From Ralstonia mannitolilytica (GTDB lineage: Bacteria; Pseudomonadota; Gammaproteobacteria; Burkholderiales; Burkholderiaceae), in assembly GCF_905397375.1 (NCBI RefSeq), contig NZ_CAJPVG010000015.1:12436-76435 (forward strand): DNA of 64,000 bases, in the 5' to 3' direction. The notes beneath the pieces were generated by a model. It saw nothing but the letters and a program-made list of their open reading frames with translations. It did no database searches and was not told where the DNA came from. A program made the translations under genes and the position numbers. Position 1 is the first letter of the stretch. The number at the start of each line of letters is the position of its first letter. Positions 32,960-41,763 of the stretch are shown here, piece after piece.

Positions 32960-34431
32960 GCCGCGAAGTTCTGTTGCTCGTCGATGCGCTTGCGCGCGAA
33001 AAGAACGTCGACAAGGATGTGGTGTTCGGGGCGCTGGAAGCTGCACTGGCTTCGGCGACCAAGAAGCGCTTTGAAGAAGACGTGGATGTGCGCGTGGCGA
33101 TCGACCGTGAGTCGGGCGAACACGAAACCTTCCGCCGCTGGCTCGTCGTTCCCGACGATGCTGGGCTGCAGGAGCCGGACAAGCAGATCCTGCTGTTCGA
33201 AGCCCGGGAGCAGGACCCGGATATCAATGTCGACGACTTCATCGAAGAGCAGATCGAGTCGGTGGAGTTCGGCCGCATTGGCGCCCAGGCGGCAAAGCAG
33301 GTGATCCTGCAGCGCATCCGCGATGCGGAGCGCGAGCAGATCCTGAACGACTACCTGGATCGCGGCGAGAAGATCATGACCGGCACCATCAAGCGTGCCG
33401 ACAAGAAGGGCCTGATCGTCGAATCCGGCCGCGTCGAAGCGCTGCTGACGCGCGACCAGATGATCCCGAAGGAAAATCTGCGCACCGGCGACCGCGTGCG
33501 TGCCTACATCCTGAACGTCGACCGCAGCGCACGCGGCCCTCAGATCGAGCTCTCGCGCACGTGCCCCGAGTTCCTCATCAAGCTCTTCGAGAACGAAGTG
33601 CCTGAAATGGAACAGGGCCTGCTCGAGATCAAGGCCGCTGCGCGTGACCCGGGCGTGCGTGCGAAAATCGCGGTCGTCGCGCACGACAAGCGCATCGACC
33701 CGATCGGCACCTGCGTCGGTGTGCGCGGTACGCGCGTGACGGCTGTGCGCAATGAAGTCGGCGGCGAGGCTGTGGACATCGTCCTGTGGTCGGAAGACCC
33801 GGCGCAGTTCGTGATCGGTGCGCTGGCGCCGGCGCAGGTGCAGTCCATCGTCGTTGACGAAGAAAAGCACAGCATGGACGTGGTGGTCGACGAGGAAAAC
33901 CTCGCAGTGGCCATTGGCCGCAGTGGCCAGAACGTTCGCCTGGCGTCCGAGCTGACCGGCTGGCAGATCAACATCATGACGCCGGCCGAATCGGCACAGA
34001 AGCAGGCCGAGGAAAGCTCCGTGGTCCGCAAGCTGTTCATGGACAAGCTCGACGTGGACGAGGAAGTGGCCGACATCCTGATCGAAGAGGGCTTCAGCTC
34101 GCTCGAGGAAGTTGCCTACGTGCCGCTGCAGGAAATGCTGGAAATCGAAGCGTTCGACGAAGACACCGTCAACGAGCTGCGCAACCGCGCCCGTGACGTG
34201 CTGTTGACGATGGAGCTGGCGAAGGAAGAAAAGGTCGAGAAGGTGTCGCAAGACCTGCGCGACCTCGAGGGGCTGACCCCGGAGCTGATCGGCAAGCTGG
34301 CCGAGGGGAACATCCAGACGCGTGACGACTTGGCCGAGCTGGCCGTAGACGAACTGGTCGAAATGACCGGCGTCAACGAAGAACAGGCCAAGGCGCTGAT
34401 CATGAAGGCGCGTGAACACTGGTTTTCGTGA
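32956..34431 (+). CDS. nusA: transcription termination/antitermination factor NusA
   Basis: RNA-polymerase-binding elongation factor. The 491 residues include the N-terminal domain (1-125), S1 (about 135-200, MTGTIKRADKKGLIVESGR), KH1 and KH2 (GTCVGVRGTRVTAVRNE and VAIGRSGQNVRLASELTGW), and two C-terminal acidic repeats (about 365-490, including LAELAVDELVEMTGV). The two C-terminal repeats match the proteobacterial long form. It is translationally coupled to rimP. Confidence 0.97.
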   Translation: MSREVLLLVDALAREKNVDKDVVFGALEAALASATKKRFEEDVDVRVAIDRESGEHETFRRWLVVPDDAGLQEPDKQILLFEAREQDPDINVDDFIEEQIESVEFGRIGAQAAKQVILQRIRDAEREQILNDYLDRGEKIMTGTIKRADKKGLIVESGRVEALLTRDQMIPKENLRTGDRVRAYILNVDRSARGPQIELSRTCPEFLIKLFENEVPEMEQGLLEIKAAARDPGVRAKIAVVAHDKRIDPIGTCVGVRGTRVTAVRNEVGGEAVDIVLWSEDPAQFVIGALAPAQVQSIVVDEEKHSMDVVVDEENLAVAIGRSGQNVRLASELTGWQINIMTPAESAQKQAEESSVVRKLFMDKLDVDEEVADILIEEGFSSLEEVAYVPLQEMLEIEAFDEDTVNELRNRARDVLLTMELAKEEKVEKVSQDLRDLEGLTPELIGKLAEGNIQTRDDLAELAVDELVEMTGVNEEQAKALIMKAREHWFS

Positions 34432-34493
34432 GCCGCATAAACGTTGATCGTTCTATCGCATCCTCACTGAAACCAAGCATCGAAAGGGTTTGA

Positions 34494-37382
34494 ATGGCAA
34501 GCACAACAGTTGCCCAACTCGCTGGCGAATTGAACCGTAGCGCTTCGGCGCTGCTGGAACAATTGCAGGCCGCGGGCGTGCAAAAGGCGACGCCGGAAGA
34601 CGTCATCACCGAATCGGACAAGACCCGTCTGCTCGACTATCTCAAGCGAGCACACGGCAGCGCCGAGGATGGCGCGCGCAAGAAGATCACGATCACGAAA
34701 CGCGAAACCAGCGAGATCCGCCAGGCGGATGCCACCGGCAAGACGCGCACCGTGCAAGTGGAAGTCAAGAAGAAGCGCGTGCTCGTCAAGCGTGATGAGC
34801 CGACTTCGGCGGCCGCGGACGCGGAAGCCGCACCGGCTGCTCCGGTGGTCGATGCTGAAGAGATGGCGCGCCGCGAGGAAGAACAACGCCGTCAGGCCGA
34901 GTTGCTGGCCCGCCAGGAAGCCGAGCTCAAGGCGCGCCAGGAAGCGATGGAGCGCGAAGAGGCCGAGCGTCGCGCGCGCCAGGAAGCTGCCGAAGCGGAG
35001 CAGAAGCGCCAGGCTGAACTCGCCGCCAAGAAGGCGGAGGAAGAAGCTGCAGCCGCCCGCGCCGCAGCCGAAGCGTCGGACGAAGCCCCGCGCCGCAAGG
35101 CCGAGGAGGACGCCGCACGTCTGGCGAGCGAGCGCGAAGCCGCGCAGAAGGCCGCCGACGAGGCCCGCGTGGCCGCCGACAAGATCAAGGCTGAAGAGGA
35201 CGCTGCACGCAAGCGCCGCGAAGCTGCCGAGGCCGAGGCGCGCGCCATCCGCGAAATGATGAACGCGCCGGCGCGCGTGCTGAAGACGCCTGCCGAGCGC
35301 AAGGCCGAAGAAACGAAGAAGGCCGAGCAATCGGGCACGCTCCACAAGCCGGTTAAGCCGGCGGGCGAAGCGCGCACCGCTCCCGCTGCCAAGAAGGCTG
35401 CTGCACCGGTATCTACACCTGCGGCCGCACCGTCCGGCGACAAGAAGGGTGGCCGCGGCAAGTCGGGTTGGCAGGAAGATTCCCGCGGTGGCAAGCGCGG
35501 CGGTCTGAAGACGCGCGGCGACACCGGCGGTGGTGTGGACGGCTGGCGTGCGGGTTCCAAGGGTGGCCGCAACCGTCACGGCGACGACAATCGCAACGCC
35601 TTCCAGGCGCCGACGGAACCGGTGGTGCGCGAAGTGCACGTGCCGGAAACCATCTCCGTGGCCGATCTGGCGCACAAGATGTCGGTGAAGGCCGCCGAGG
35701 TCATCAAACAGATGATGAAGCTCGGCCAGATGGTCACGATCAACCAGGTCCTGGACCAGGAGACCGCGATGATCGTGGTCGAGGAAATGGGCCATCAGGC
35801 GGTTGCTGCCAAGCTGGACGACCCCGAAGCACTGCTGATCGAGGGCGCTGAGGAGCAGACGAATGCCGAGGCGCAGACCCGTCCGCCGGTCGTGACCGTG
35901 ATGGGCCACGTCGACCACGGCAAGACCTCGCTGCTCGACTACATCCGCCGCGCCAAGGTGGCGGCGGGCGAAGCCGGTGGCATCACGCAGCATATCGGCG
36001 CGTACCACGTCGAAACGCCGCGCGGCGTCATCACCTTCCTCGACACCCCGGGTCACGAGGCCTTCACGGCCATGCGTGCACGCGGTGCCAAGGCGACCGA
36101 CATCGTGATTCTGGTCGTGGCTGCCGACGACGGCGTCATGCCTCAGACGAAGGAAGCCATTTCCCACGCGAAGGCCGCTGGCGTGCCGATCGTGGTGGCG
36201 ATCACCAAGGTGGACAAGCCCGAAGCGAACCCGGACCGCGTCAAGCAGGAACTGGTTGCCGAGAGCGTGATTCCGGAAGAGTACGGCGGTGACTCGCCGT
36301 TCGTGGCGGTGTCGGCCAAGACTGGCCAAGGCATCGACGACCTGCTGGAAAACGTGCTGCTGCAGGCCGAAGTGCTGGAATTGAAGGCGCCGGTGGATGC
36401 TCCGGCCAAGGGCCTGGTGGTCGAAGCCCAGCTCGACAAGGGCAAGGGCCCGATCGCGACCGTGCTGGTGCAGAGCGGCACGCTCAAGCGGGGCGACGTC
36501 GTATTGGCGGGCACGGCCTATGGCCGCGTGCGTGCGATGCTTGACGAGAACGGCAAGCCGGCCAAGGAAGCCGGTCCGTCGATCCCGGTGGAGATCCAGG
36601 GCCTGTCGGAAGTGCCGGGTGCCGGCGAAGAAGTGCTGGTGCTGCCGGACGAACGCAAGGCACGCGAAATCGCACTGTTCCGCCAGGGCAAGTTCCGCGA
36701 CGTGAAGCTGGCGCGCCAGCAGGCTGCCAAGCTGGAAAACATGCTGGAGCAGATGAGCGAAGGCGACGTGAAGACGCTTGCGCTGATCATCAAGGCCGAC
36801 GTGCAGGGTTCGCAGGAAGCACTGGTGCATTCGCTGCAGAAGCTGTCGACCGACGAAGTGCGTGTGCAGGTCGTGCACGCCGGCGTGGGCGGCATCAGCG
36901 AATCCGACGTCAACCTGGCAACCGCGTCGAAGGCCGTCATCATCGGCTTCAACACGCGCGCCGATGCGGGTGCACGCAAGCTGGCCGAGCATCAGGGCAT
37001 CGACATTCGCTACTACAACATCATCTATGACGCTGTGGATGAGGTGAAGGCGGCCATGTCGGGCATGCTCTCGCCGGAGAAGAAGGAAGAAACGACGGGC
37101 CTCGTCGAGGTGCGCCAAGTCTTCCATGTGCCGAAGGTCGGTGCGGTGGCCGGCTGTATGGTGCTCGATGGCATCGTCAAGCGCAGCTCGCTGGTGCGTG
37201 TGCTGCGCGACAACGTGGTCATCTTCTCGGGCGAGCTCGATTCGCTCAAGCGCTTCAAGGACGACGTGAAGGAAGTGAAGGCCGGTTTTGAATGCGGTCT
37301 GTCGATCAAGAACTTCAACGACGTCAAGGAAGGCGATCAGCTCGAGATCTACGAGATCACCGAGGTGGCGCGTACGCTGTAA
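34494..37382 (+). CDS. infB: translation initiation factor IF-2
   Basis: GTPase that recruits initiator tRNA to the 30S subunit. The 962 residues comprise an N-terminal domain (MASTTVAQLAGELNRSASAL), a long highly charged Ala/Glu/Arg helical linker (about 110-330), a second N domain and the G domain. The G motifs are GHVDHGKTSLLDYI, DTPGHEAF and TKVDKPEANP. Domains II-IV end in EIYEITEVARTL. The length is typical for betaproteobacterial IF-2. It follows nusA by 62 bases. Confidence 0.98.
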   Translation: MASTTVAQLAGELNRSASALLEQLQAAGVQKATPEDVITESDKTRLLDYLKRAHGSAEDGARKKITITKRETSEIRQADATGKTRTVQVEVKKKRVLVKRDEPTSAAADAEAAPAAPVVDAEEMARREEEQRRQAELLARQEAELKARQEAMEREEAERRARQEAAEAEQKRQAELAAKKAEEEAAAARAAAEASDEAPRRKAEEDAARLASEREAAQKAADEARVAADKIKAEEDAARKRREAAEAEARAIREMMNAPARVLKTPAERKAEETKKAEQSGTLHKPVKPAGEARTAPAAKKAAAPVSTPAAAPSGDKKGGRGKSGWQEDSRGGKRGGLKTRGDTGGGVDGWRAGSKGGRNRHGDDNRNAFQAPTEPVVREVHVPETISVADLAHKMSVKAAEVIKQMMKLGQMVTINQVLDQETAMIVVEEMGHQAVAAKLDDPEALLIEGAEEQTNAEAQTRPPVVTVMGHVDHGKTSLLDYIRRAKVAAGEAGGITQHIGAYHVETPRGVITFLDTPGHEAFTAMRARGAKATDIVILVVAADDGVMPQTKEAISHAKAAGVPIVVAITKVDKPEANPDRVKQELVAESVIPEEYGGDSPFVAVSAKTGQGIDDLLENVLLQAEVLELKAPVDAPAKGLVVEAQLDKGKGPIATVLVQSGTLKRGDVVLAGTAYGRVRAMLDENGKPAKEAGPSIPVEIQGLSEVPGAGEEVLVLPDERKAREIALFRQGKFRDVKLARQQAAKLENMLEQMSEGDVKTLALIIKADVQGSQEALVHSLQKLSTDEVRVQVVHAGVGGISESDVNLATASKAVIIGFNTRADAGARKLAEHQGIDIRYYNIIYDAVDEVKAAMSGMLSPEKKEETTGLVEVRQVFHVPKVGAVAGCMVLDGIVKRSSLVRVLRDNVVIFSGELDSLKRFKDDVKEVKAGFECGLSIKNFNDVKEGDQLEIYEITEVARTL

Positions 37383-37422
37383 TGCAGTGGCCGGGCGCTA
37401 TGGCGTCCGGCACGAATTTGCG

Positions 37423-37462
37423 ACGGTGGCCGGGCGCGTCCCGCGCCACCGTTTTGTTTTTT
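37423..37462 (+). terminator. terminator-like hairpin between infB and rbfA
   Basis: Eight-bp stem acggtggc (37423-37430) / gccaccgt (37445-37452) whose loop contains a further cggg/cccg pairing, followed by ttttgtttttt. It lies 40 bases past infB and 49 before rbfA, so it may reduce read-through into rbfA-truB. Confidence 0.7.
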
Positions 37463-37510
37463 GGGGCGGGCTGACCATGATGCCGGCACGCTCATGTGAG
37501 GAACCACACT

Positions 37511-37882
37511 ATGCCGAAGAAATCCGGGTCGGCCTCGGGCCGCAATGTGCGCATCGCAGACCAGATCCAGCGCGATCTGGCCGAACTGATCCAGCGCGAA
37601 ATCAAGAACCCCGCGATGGGCCTGGTGACGCTGCAGTCGGTGACGCTCACGCCGGACTACGCGCACGCCAAGGTCTATTTCACGGTGCTGGGCGCCGAAC
37701 CCGAGGCCGCCGCCGCCATCCTGAACGAGAAGGCCGGTTATCTGCACTCGCTGCTGTTCAAGCGTCTGCACATCCACACGGTGCCGACGCTGCATTTCCA
37801 CTTTGACGGCTCGGTGGAGCGCGGGATCGAGATGTCGCGCCTGATCGACGAGGCCAACGCCACGCGAGCCAAAGACGACTGA
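37511..37882 (+). CDS. rbfA: 30S ribosome-binding factor RbfA
   Basis: KH-like factor for 16S rRNA 5'-end maturation and cold adaptation. The 123 residues contain RNVRIADQIQRDLAELIQRE, the conserved VTLTPDYAHAKVYFTVLG and the C-terminal LHIHTVPTLHFHFDGSVERG. The ATG at 37511 follows gagg with about 9 bases between; an in-frame GTG at 37496 would add five residues. The stop overlaps the truB ATG (TGATG). Confidence 0.95.
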   Translation: MPKKSGSASGRNVRIADQIQRDLAELIQREIKNPAMGLVTLQSVTLTPDYAHAKVYFTVLGAEPEAAAAILNEKAGYLHSLLFKRLHIHTVPTLHFHFDGSVERGIEMSRLIDEANATRAKDD

Positions 37883-38829
37883 TGATGGCTGAGCAACCCG
37901 CGCCCAAGCCGGTGAAGCCGCCGCGCCGCGACGTGCATGGCGTGCTCCTGTTGGACAAGCCGATCGGCTGGTCGAGCAACGATGCGCTCGTGCGCGCCAA
38001 GCGTCTGCTGTGGGCCAAGAAGGCCGGGCATACCGGAACGCTGGACCCGCTCGCCACGGGCCTGCTACCGCTGTGCTTTGGCGAGGCGACGAAGTTTTCC
38101 CAGGATCTGCTCGAAGCCGACAAGACGTATGAAACCATCGTGCGGCTCGGCATCAGGACAAGCACCGCTGACGCGGAAGGCGAGGTGCTGAGTGAGCGCC
38201 CGGTATCGGTCACGCCAGAGCAATTGCAGGCGGCCGTCGCCGGTTTTGTCGGTGAGATCGACCAGGTGCCGCCGATGCACTCTGCCTTGAAGAAAGACGG
38301 TAAGCCGCTGTACGAATACGCCCGTGCCGGCCAGACCGTGGACCGCGCCGCGCGCCGGGTGACGATTCATGCCATCGATGTGCTCGCAACGGACCTGGAG
38401 GCCGCAGAGCCGACGGTCACCTTGCGCGTGTCGTGCAGCAAGGGCACCTATATCCGCACACTCGGCGAAGACATTGGTGAGGCGCTGGGCTGCGGCGCGC
38501 ACCTCGTTGCGTTGCGCCGTACGCGGGTAGGCGAGCTGACGCTAGACGGTGCGGTGAGGCTGGAAGCGCTGGACGCTGCCACGGAGGACGCCCGCATCGC
38601 CTTGTTGGCGCCGGTGGACGCGTTGCTGCAAACGCTGCCCCGCCTGGAACTCGATGCTGAGCAGAGCCGCCGTTTTCTGCATGGCCAGCGCCTGCCCTTG
38701 CACTTGACGTTGCCGAACGCCGATCACGTCCGCGTCTATGGCGTACGCGATGGCGCGGTTGCATCGCTGCTCGGTGTGGCGGTGTGGCGCGGCGGGGTGT
38801 TGCGCCCTGAACGCCTGGTGCACCTCTGA
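37882..38829 (+). CDS. truB: tRNA pseudouridine-55 synthase
   Basis: Makes pseudouridine 55 in the T loop of all elongator tRNAs. The 315 residues have the motif GHTGTLDPLATGLLPLCFGEATKF (in parts: GHTGTLDPLATGLLP, then CFGEATKF) with catalytic Asp55. Also present are VPPMHSALKKDGKPLYEYARAG (in parts: VPPMHSALKKDG, then KPLYEYARAG) and a C-terminal PUA-like region. Start ATG 37882 overlaps rbfA; ATG 37885 is an alternative. It ends the operon at a strong terminator. Confidence 0.96.
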   Translation: MMAEQPAPKPVKPPRRDVHGVLLLDKPIGWSSNDALVRAKRLLWAKKAGHTGTLDPLATGLLPLCFGEATKFSQDLLEADKTYETIVRLGIRTSTADAEGEVLSERPVSVTPEQLQAAVAGFVGEIDQVPPMHSALKKDGKPLYEYARAGQTVDRAARRVTIHAIDVLATDLEAAEPTVTLRVSCSKGTYIRTLGEDIGEALGCGAHLVALRRTRVGELTLDGAVRLEALDAATEDARIALLAPVDALLQTLPRLELDAEQSRRFLHGQRLPLHLTLPNADHVRVYGVRDGAVASLLGVAVWRGGVLRPERLVHL

Positions 38830-38841
38830 GCGAATCCGGAC

Positions 38842-38873
38842 AAAAAAACCACGCGTTGCTGCGTGGCTTTTTT
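38842..38873. terminator. bidirectional terminator between truB and emrB
   Basis: Six-bp stem ccacgc (38849-38854) / gcgtgg (38861-38866) flanked by an A7 tract on the left and T tracts on the right, so it can stop both the rightward truB transcript and the leftward emr transcript. Confidence 0.85.
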
Positions 38874-38891
38874 GTTGACGCGATGGCCGCC

Positions 38892-40448
38892 TCAGTGTGC
38901 CCCGGCCGCAGCCTCTGCCCCGCCCGCCGACTTCGCCGGCTTCGTCAGCCAGATGAAGACGATCAGCACGATGAACAGCACCGCCGAGATCCAGAAGATA
39001 TCGTTGGCGCCGAGCATCGCGGCCTGTTGCGAGATCACCCGCTCGATCACGCCGTTGGCCTGCAGGTTCGGCATGCCCAGTTGCGTGTACTGGTTGATCG
39101 ACGAAGCATAGGCAGGGTTGTACGGATTCGCATGTTCGACCAGCTGCGCGTGGTGCAGGGCAGACCGGTTGTCCCACACCGTGGTCGAGACCGACGCGCC
39201 GATACCGCCAAACATGATCCGCACGAAGTTCGACAGGCCCGATGCAGCCGGAATCCGCTCGGGTGGCAGGCCCGAGAGGATGATCGACGTGAGCGGGATG
39301 AAGAACATCGCCATGGCCGCGCCCTGGATGAGCGTCGGAATCATCAGCGTCCAGGTGTCGACCTGCGTCGTGAAGTGCGAGCGCATCCAGAACACGAGCG
39401 CGAAGGTCATGAACGCGGTGGTTGCCACCCAGCGGGCGTCCATCTTCGGCAGGTTCTTGCCGATCACGGGCGAGAGGATGATGGCGAAGATGCCCACCGG
39501 GGCCATGATCAGACCCGCGTCCGTCGCGGTGTAGCCGACGATGGTCTGCAGCCACAGCGGCAGGATCACCAAGTTGCCGAAGAACAGCCCGTACGCCACG
39601 GAGATCGCCACCACTCCGGCGCTGAAGTTGCGGCCCTTGAACAACGTCAGGTCCACCACCGGATGATCTTCGGTCAGCTCCCAGACGAGGAAGAACGCGA
39701 AGCCTACGACCGCGATGACCGTTAGCAGCACGATCTCCGTCGAGTTGAACCAGTCCAGCTCTTTGCCGCGATCAAGCATCAGTTGCAGCGAGCCCACCCA
39801 CAGCACGAGCAGCGCGAGACCGATCTTGTCGATCGGCAGGGAACGCGTGGGCGATTCGCGGTCCTTGTAGATGACCCAGGTCGCATAGGCGGCCAGAATC
39901 CCCACGGGGATGTTGATGTAGAAGATCCACGGCCACGTCATGTTGTCGGAGATCCAGCCGCCGAAGATCGGCCCCATGATTGGCGCAACGAGTGTGGTCA
40001 TGCCCCACAGCGCCAGCGCCATGGAGCTTTTCGCGGGCGGATACGTCGACAGCAGCAGCGATTGCGACAGCGGAATCATCGGGCCGGCCACTGCGCCCTG
40101 GATGATCCGGGCGGCAATCAGCATGCCCATGTTGGGCGCCAAACCGCACGCCCACGACGACAGTACGAACAGGATGATCGACGTGACGAACAGGCGCACC
40201 TGCCCGAAACGCTGCGTCAGCCACCCCGTGAGCGGCACCGAGATGGCGTTGGCCACCGCGAACGAGGTGATGACCCACGTGCCCTGGTTCGGAGCCACGC
40301 CGAGGTCGCCTGAGATGGCCGGGATCGACACGTTGGCGATGGACGAGTCCAGCACGTTCATGAATGTCGCCAGTGACAGCGCCACCGTACCGATCGCCAG
40401 TTTGGCGCCGGTCAGTGGCGGTAGCGGCTTGGGCGCGGCGGTTGCCAT
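38892..40448 (-). CDS. emrB: DHA2-family multidrug efflux permease EmrB
   Basis: Proton-driven inner-membrane exporter with 14 predicted spans, partner of an EmrA adaptor. The 518 residues show MFS motif C-like NVSIPAISGDLGVAPNQGTWVIT (in parts: NVSIPAISGDLGVA, then PNQGTWVIT), motif A-like LTQRFGQVRLF, and the EmrB/QacA features of this 14-TMS family. It is the last gene of a leftward operon (marR-outer membrane factor-emrA-emrB) and lies 3 bases after emrA. Substrates cannot be predicted. Confidence 0.93.
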   Translation of the reverse strand: MATAAPKPLPPLTGAKLAIGTVALSLATFMNVLDSSIANVSIPAISGDLGVAPNQGTWVITSFAVANAISVPLTGWLTQRFGQVRLFVTSIILFVLSSWACGLAPNMGMLIAARIIQGAVAGPMIPLSQSLLLSTYPPAKSSMALALWGMTTLVAPIMGPIFGGWISDNMTWPWIFYINIPVGILAAYATWVIYKDRESPTRSLPIDKIGLALLVLWVGSLQLMLDRGKELDWFNSTEIVLLTVIAVVGFAFFLVWELTEDHPVVDLTLFKGRNFSAGVVAISVAYGLFFGNLVILPLWLQTIVGYTATDAGLIMAPVGIFAIILSPVIGKNLPKMDARWVATTAFMTFALVFWMRSHFTTQVDTWTLMIPTLIQGAAMAMFFIPLTSIILSGLPPERIPAASGLSNFVRIMFGGIGASVSTTVWDNRSALHHAQLVEHANPYNPAYASSINQYTQLGMPNLQANGVIERVISQQAAMLGANDIFWISAVLFIVLIVFIWLTKPAKSAGGAEAAAGAH

Positions 40449-40451
40449 GCG

Positions 40452-41714
40452 TCAGACCTTGGGTGCGGGTTGCGAAGTGCGTGATGCGGCGGCCGGTGCG
40501 GTGCTTGCCGCGCCGCGGCCGGCGTTGGCGGCGATGATGCTGGCGATGACCTGGTCGGCTTCCTTGCCGGCTTGGTCGTACACCGTCGTTTGCAGCGGAG
40601 AGGCCGTCGCCGCGGTAGCCAGTGCCTGGCCGCCTTCGTCGTGGATATCGACCTTGGCTTCCATCGACAGGCCCACGCGCAGCGGATGCTCTTTCAGTTC
40701 CTTCGGATCGAGCGACACGCGCACCGGCAGGCGTTGCACCACCTTGATCCAGTTGCCCGTGGCGTTCTGTGCCGGCAGCAGTGAGAACGCCGAGCCCGTG
40801 CCGGCCGAGAAGCCGACCACCTTGCCGTGGTACGTCACGCTGCTGCCATACACGTCGGCCACCAGTTCCACCGGCTGGCCCACGCGCATGTGGCGCACCT
40901 GCACTTCCTTGAAGTTCGCGTCCACCCACAACTGGTCCAGCGGCACGATCGCCATCAGCGGCGTGCCCGGCGCGACGCGCTGGCCGACCTGCACCGAGCG
41001 CTTGGCCACATAGCCCGTCACCGAGGCGGGCAGGCTCGTCCGCGCATACGCGAGGTAGGCCTCGCGCACCTTGGCTGCGGCCTGCAGCACGTTCGGGTGA
41101 CGCTCCAGCGTGGTCTGCTCGGTCAGCACGCGGTTGCCCTGCAGCTGCTCCTTGGCGGCTTCGAGCGCAGCCTGCGCAGCCTGCACGGCGGTTTGCGCGT
41201 GCGAGATCTCTTCTTGCGAGACCGCGCCCGTGCCGGCGATTTGCTTGCGGCGTGCCAGGTCATCCTTGGCCTTGGCGAGGTCGCTTTCGCGCATGGCGAG
41301 CGTGGCGGTGTAGGCGCTGGTGTTCGAATACAGCGTGCGCACCTGGCGCACCGTCTGCGCAAGCGCGGCTTCGGCCTGCTCCAGGGCGACGCGTGCGTCC
41401 GCGCGGTCCAGTTCGATCAGCGGCTGGCCGGCGGTCACGAGTTGCGTGTCGTCGGCGCGGATGGCCACCACGGTGCCCGCCACTTGCGGAGTCACTTGGA
41501 CCACGTTGCCTTGCACGTACGCATCGTCGGTCGACTCGAACCAGCGGCCGTAGAGGCCCCAGTAGAGACCGTAGCCGACACCGGCCACCACCAGTGCGGC
41601 GGCCAGCGTGGTCAGCATGCGCTTGCGTTTTCCGTTGCCATTGCCGTTCGGGGCGGCCGCCGGCGTCGGCGCGGGGGCAGCGGACGGGGCGGCTTGGGGC
41701 TTGTTGTCACTCAT
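40452..41714 (-). CDS. emrA: EmrA-type membrane fusion protein (HlyD family)
   Basis: Periplasmic adaptor linking EmrB to an outer-membrane channel. The 420 residues have a cytosolic Pro/Ala-rich N-terminus, one membrane anchor (about 40-60) and a barrel-sandwich hybrid domain (DAYVQGNVVQVTPQVAGTVV). A long alpha-hairpin and a beta-barrel (VDANFKEVQVRHMRVGQPV) follow. The ATG at 41714 (MSDNKPQ) is chosen; the frame extends to 41789 without typical sequence. The C-terminal 60 residues are Ala/Ser-rich. Confidence 0.93.
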   Translation of the reverse strand: MSDNKPQAAPSAAPAPTPAAAPNGNGNGKRKRMLTTLAAALVVAGVGYGLYWGLYGRWFESTDDAYVQGNVVQVTPQVAGTVVAIRADDTQLVTAGQPLIELDRADARVALEQAEAALAQTVRQVRTLYSNTSAYTATLAMRESDLAKAKDDLARRKQIAGTGAVSQEEISHAQTAVQAAQAALEAAKEQLQGNRVLTEQTTLERHPNVLQAAAKVREAYLAYARTSLPASVTGYVAKRSVQVGQRVAPGTPLMAIVPLDQLWVDANFKEVQVRHMRVGQPVELVADVYGSSVTYHGKVVGFSAGTGSAFSLLPAQNATGNWIKVVQRLPVRVSLDPKELKEHPLRVGLSMEAKVDIHDEGGQALATAATASPLQTTVYDQAGKEADQVIASIIAANAGRGAASTAPAAASRTSQPAPKV

Positions 41715-41763
41715 GATGTTGGCTCGAAAGAATGCGTTGGAACGTTGGGTTCTGGAATCCGGG

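Noticed and set aside
34464..37127. 887-codon minus-strand frame
   Set aside because: Antisense of infB; repetitive composition mirrors the IF-2 linker.
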